Assembly: GCA_038532435.1 (NCBI GenBank)
Contig: JBCBAP010000123.1
Location: forward strand, 1-5,228
Length of the DNA stretch: 5,228 nucleotides
Direction: 5' to 3'
DNA from: JBCBAP01 sp038532435
Lineage (GTDB): Bacteria > Pseudomonadota > Alphaproteobacteria > Rhodobacterales > Rhodobacteraceae
Each line of letters begins with the position of its first letter. The stretch's first letter is position 1. The position numbers and the translations under genes were made by a program. Under the pieces are notes generated by a model. That model was not told where the DNA came from. It made no database searches and worked only from the letters and a program-made list of their open reading frames with translations. Below are positions 5,180 to 5,228 of the stretch, one piece after another.

Positions 5180-5228
5180 TGTCGCACACTTTTGAGTTAA
5201 CGAAGAAGGCACCGCAGGACCGGTGGGT
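5180..5228 (+). mobile_element. Candidate terminus of a second Tn7/Tn5053-like element, extending right
   Basis: TGTCGCACACTTTTGAG begins at 5180. Its first six bases match the tip deduced at 3412 (TGTCGC on the minus strand), and both have a CACT-containing, AT-richer stretch shortly inside. The similarity beyond that is weak and needs gaps, and no second subterminal repeat is visible in the remaining 49 bp. If real, the element runs rightwards out of the window and interrupts the CRISPR-like array 23 bp after its third repeat. The alternative is that this is ordinary array-flanking or leader DNA. Confidence 0.3.

Noticed and set aside
4722..5189. Minus-strand frame of 155 codons with a thrice-repeated VLAEEASRPNPD, and the plus-strand counterpart with repeated GLAARLLLLE (4964-5200)
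   Set aside because: The 66-bp period is a multiple of three, so any open repeat stays open and seems to encode a repeated peptide. The DNA is identical in the repeats and unrelated in the spacers, and the frame runs into the RES gene antisense. An array explains it better than a protein.

Overview
The window comes from a GC-rich bacterium. The flavour of the transposition proteins and of the Xre-RES pair suggests an alphaproteobacterium, perhaps Rhodobacterales or Rhizobiales, though no taxonomic marker gene is present. It is accessory DNA throughout. Three modules sit side by side: a Tn5053/Tn402-type (Tn7-like) transposition operon, an Xre-RES toxin-antitoxin operon, and a short CRISPR-like repeat array with no cas gene in view.

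Bases 1-3412 are the tni module. They hold a 5'-incomplete tniA (DDE transposase), tniB (AAA+ ATPase) and tniQ (zinc-ribbon target-selection adaptor), all on the plus strand and almost touching. Just after tniQ are two 20-bp near-identical direct repeats, 40 bp apart, followed by CGACA at 3408-3412. Read on the minus strand this is a TGTCG-starting terminus with two subterminal transposase sites. I take 3412 as the outer end of this transposon. Its other end lies left of the window.

Bases 3413-3747 carry no convincing gene. A minus-strand 91-codon frame is possible. The stretch ends in a sigma70-like promoter overlapped by paired TCATATG operator half-sites. These precede an antitoxin gene (Xre-type HTH plus MbcA/ParS/Xre toxin-binding domain, 3760-4176) that overlaps by 4 bp a RES-domain toxin gene (4173-4877). 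RES toxins of this family degrade NAD+. The antitoxin probably neutralises the toxin and represses the operon.

Bases 4878-5228 are non-coding. They contain a 9-bp perfect inverted repeat (4919-4956), then three copies of a 36-bp repeat separated by two unrelated 30-bp spacers (exact 66-bp period, 4989-5156). After the third repeat only 23 bp precede TGTCGC at 5180, which resembles the terminus found at 3412. A second transposon end may therefore interrupt the next spacer.

The most interesting point is a Tn7-like tniABQ module, a toxin-antitoxin pair and an orphan CRISPR-like array within 5.2 kb. The end at 3412 argues that the array is outside this tni element. A CRISPR-associated transposon is therefore a hypothesis to test, not a conclusion.
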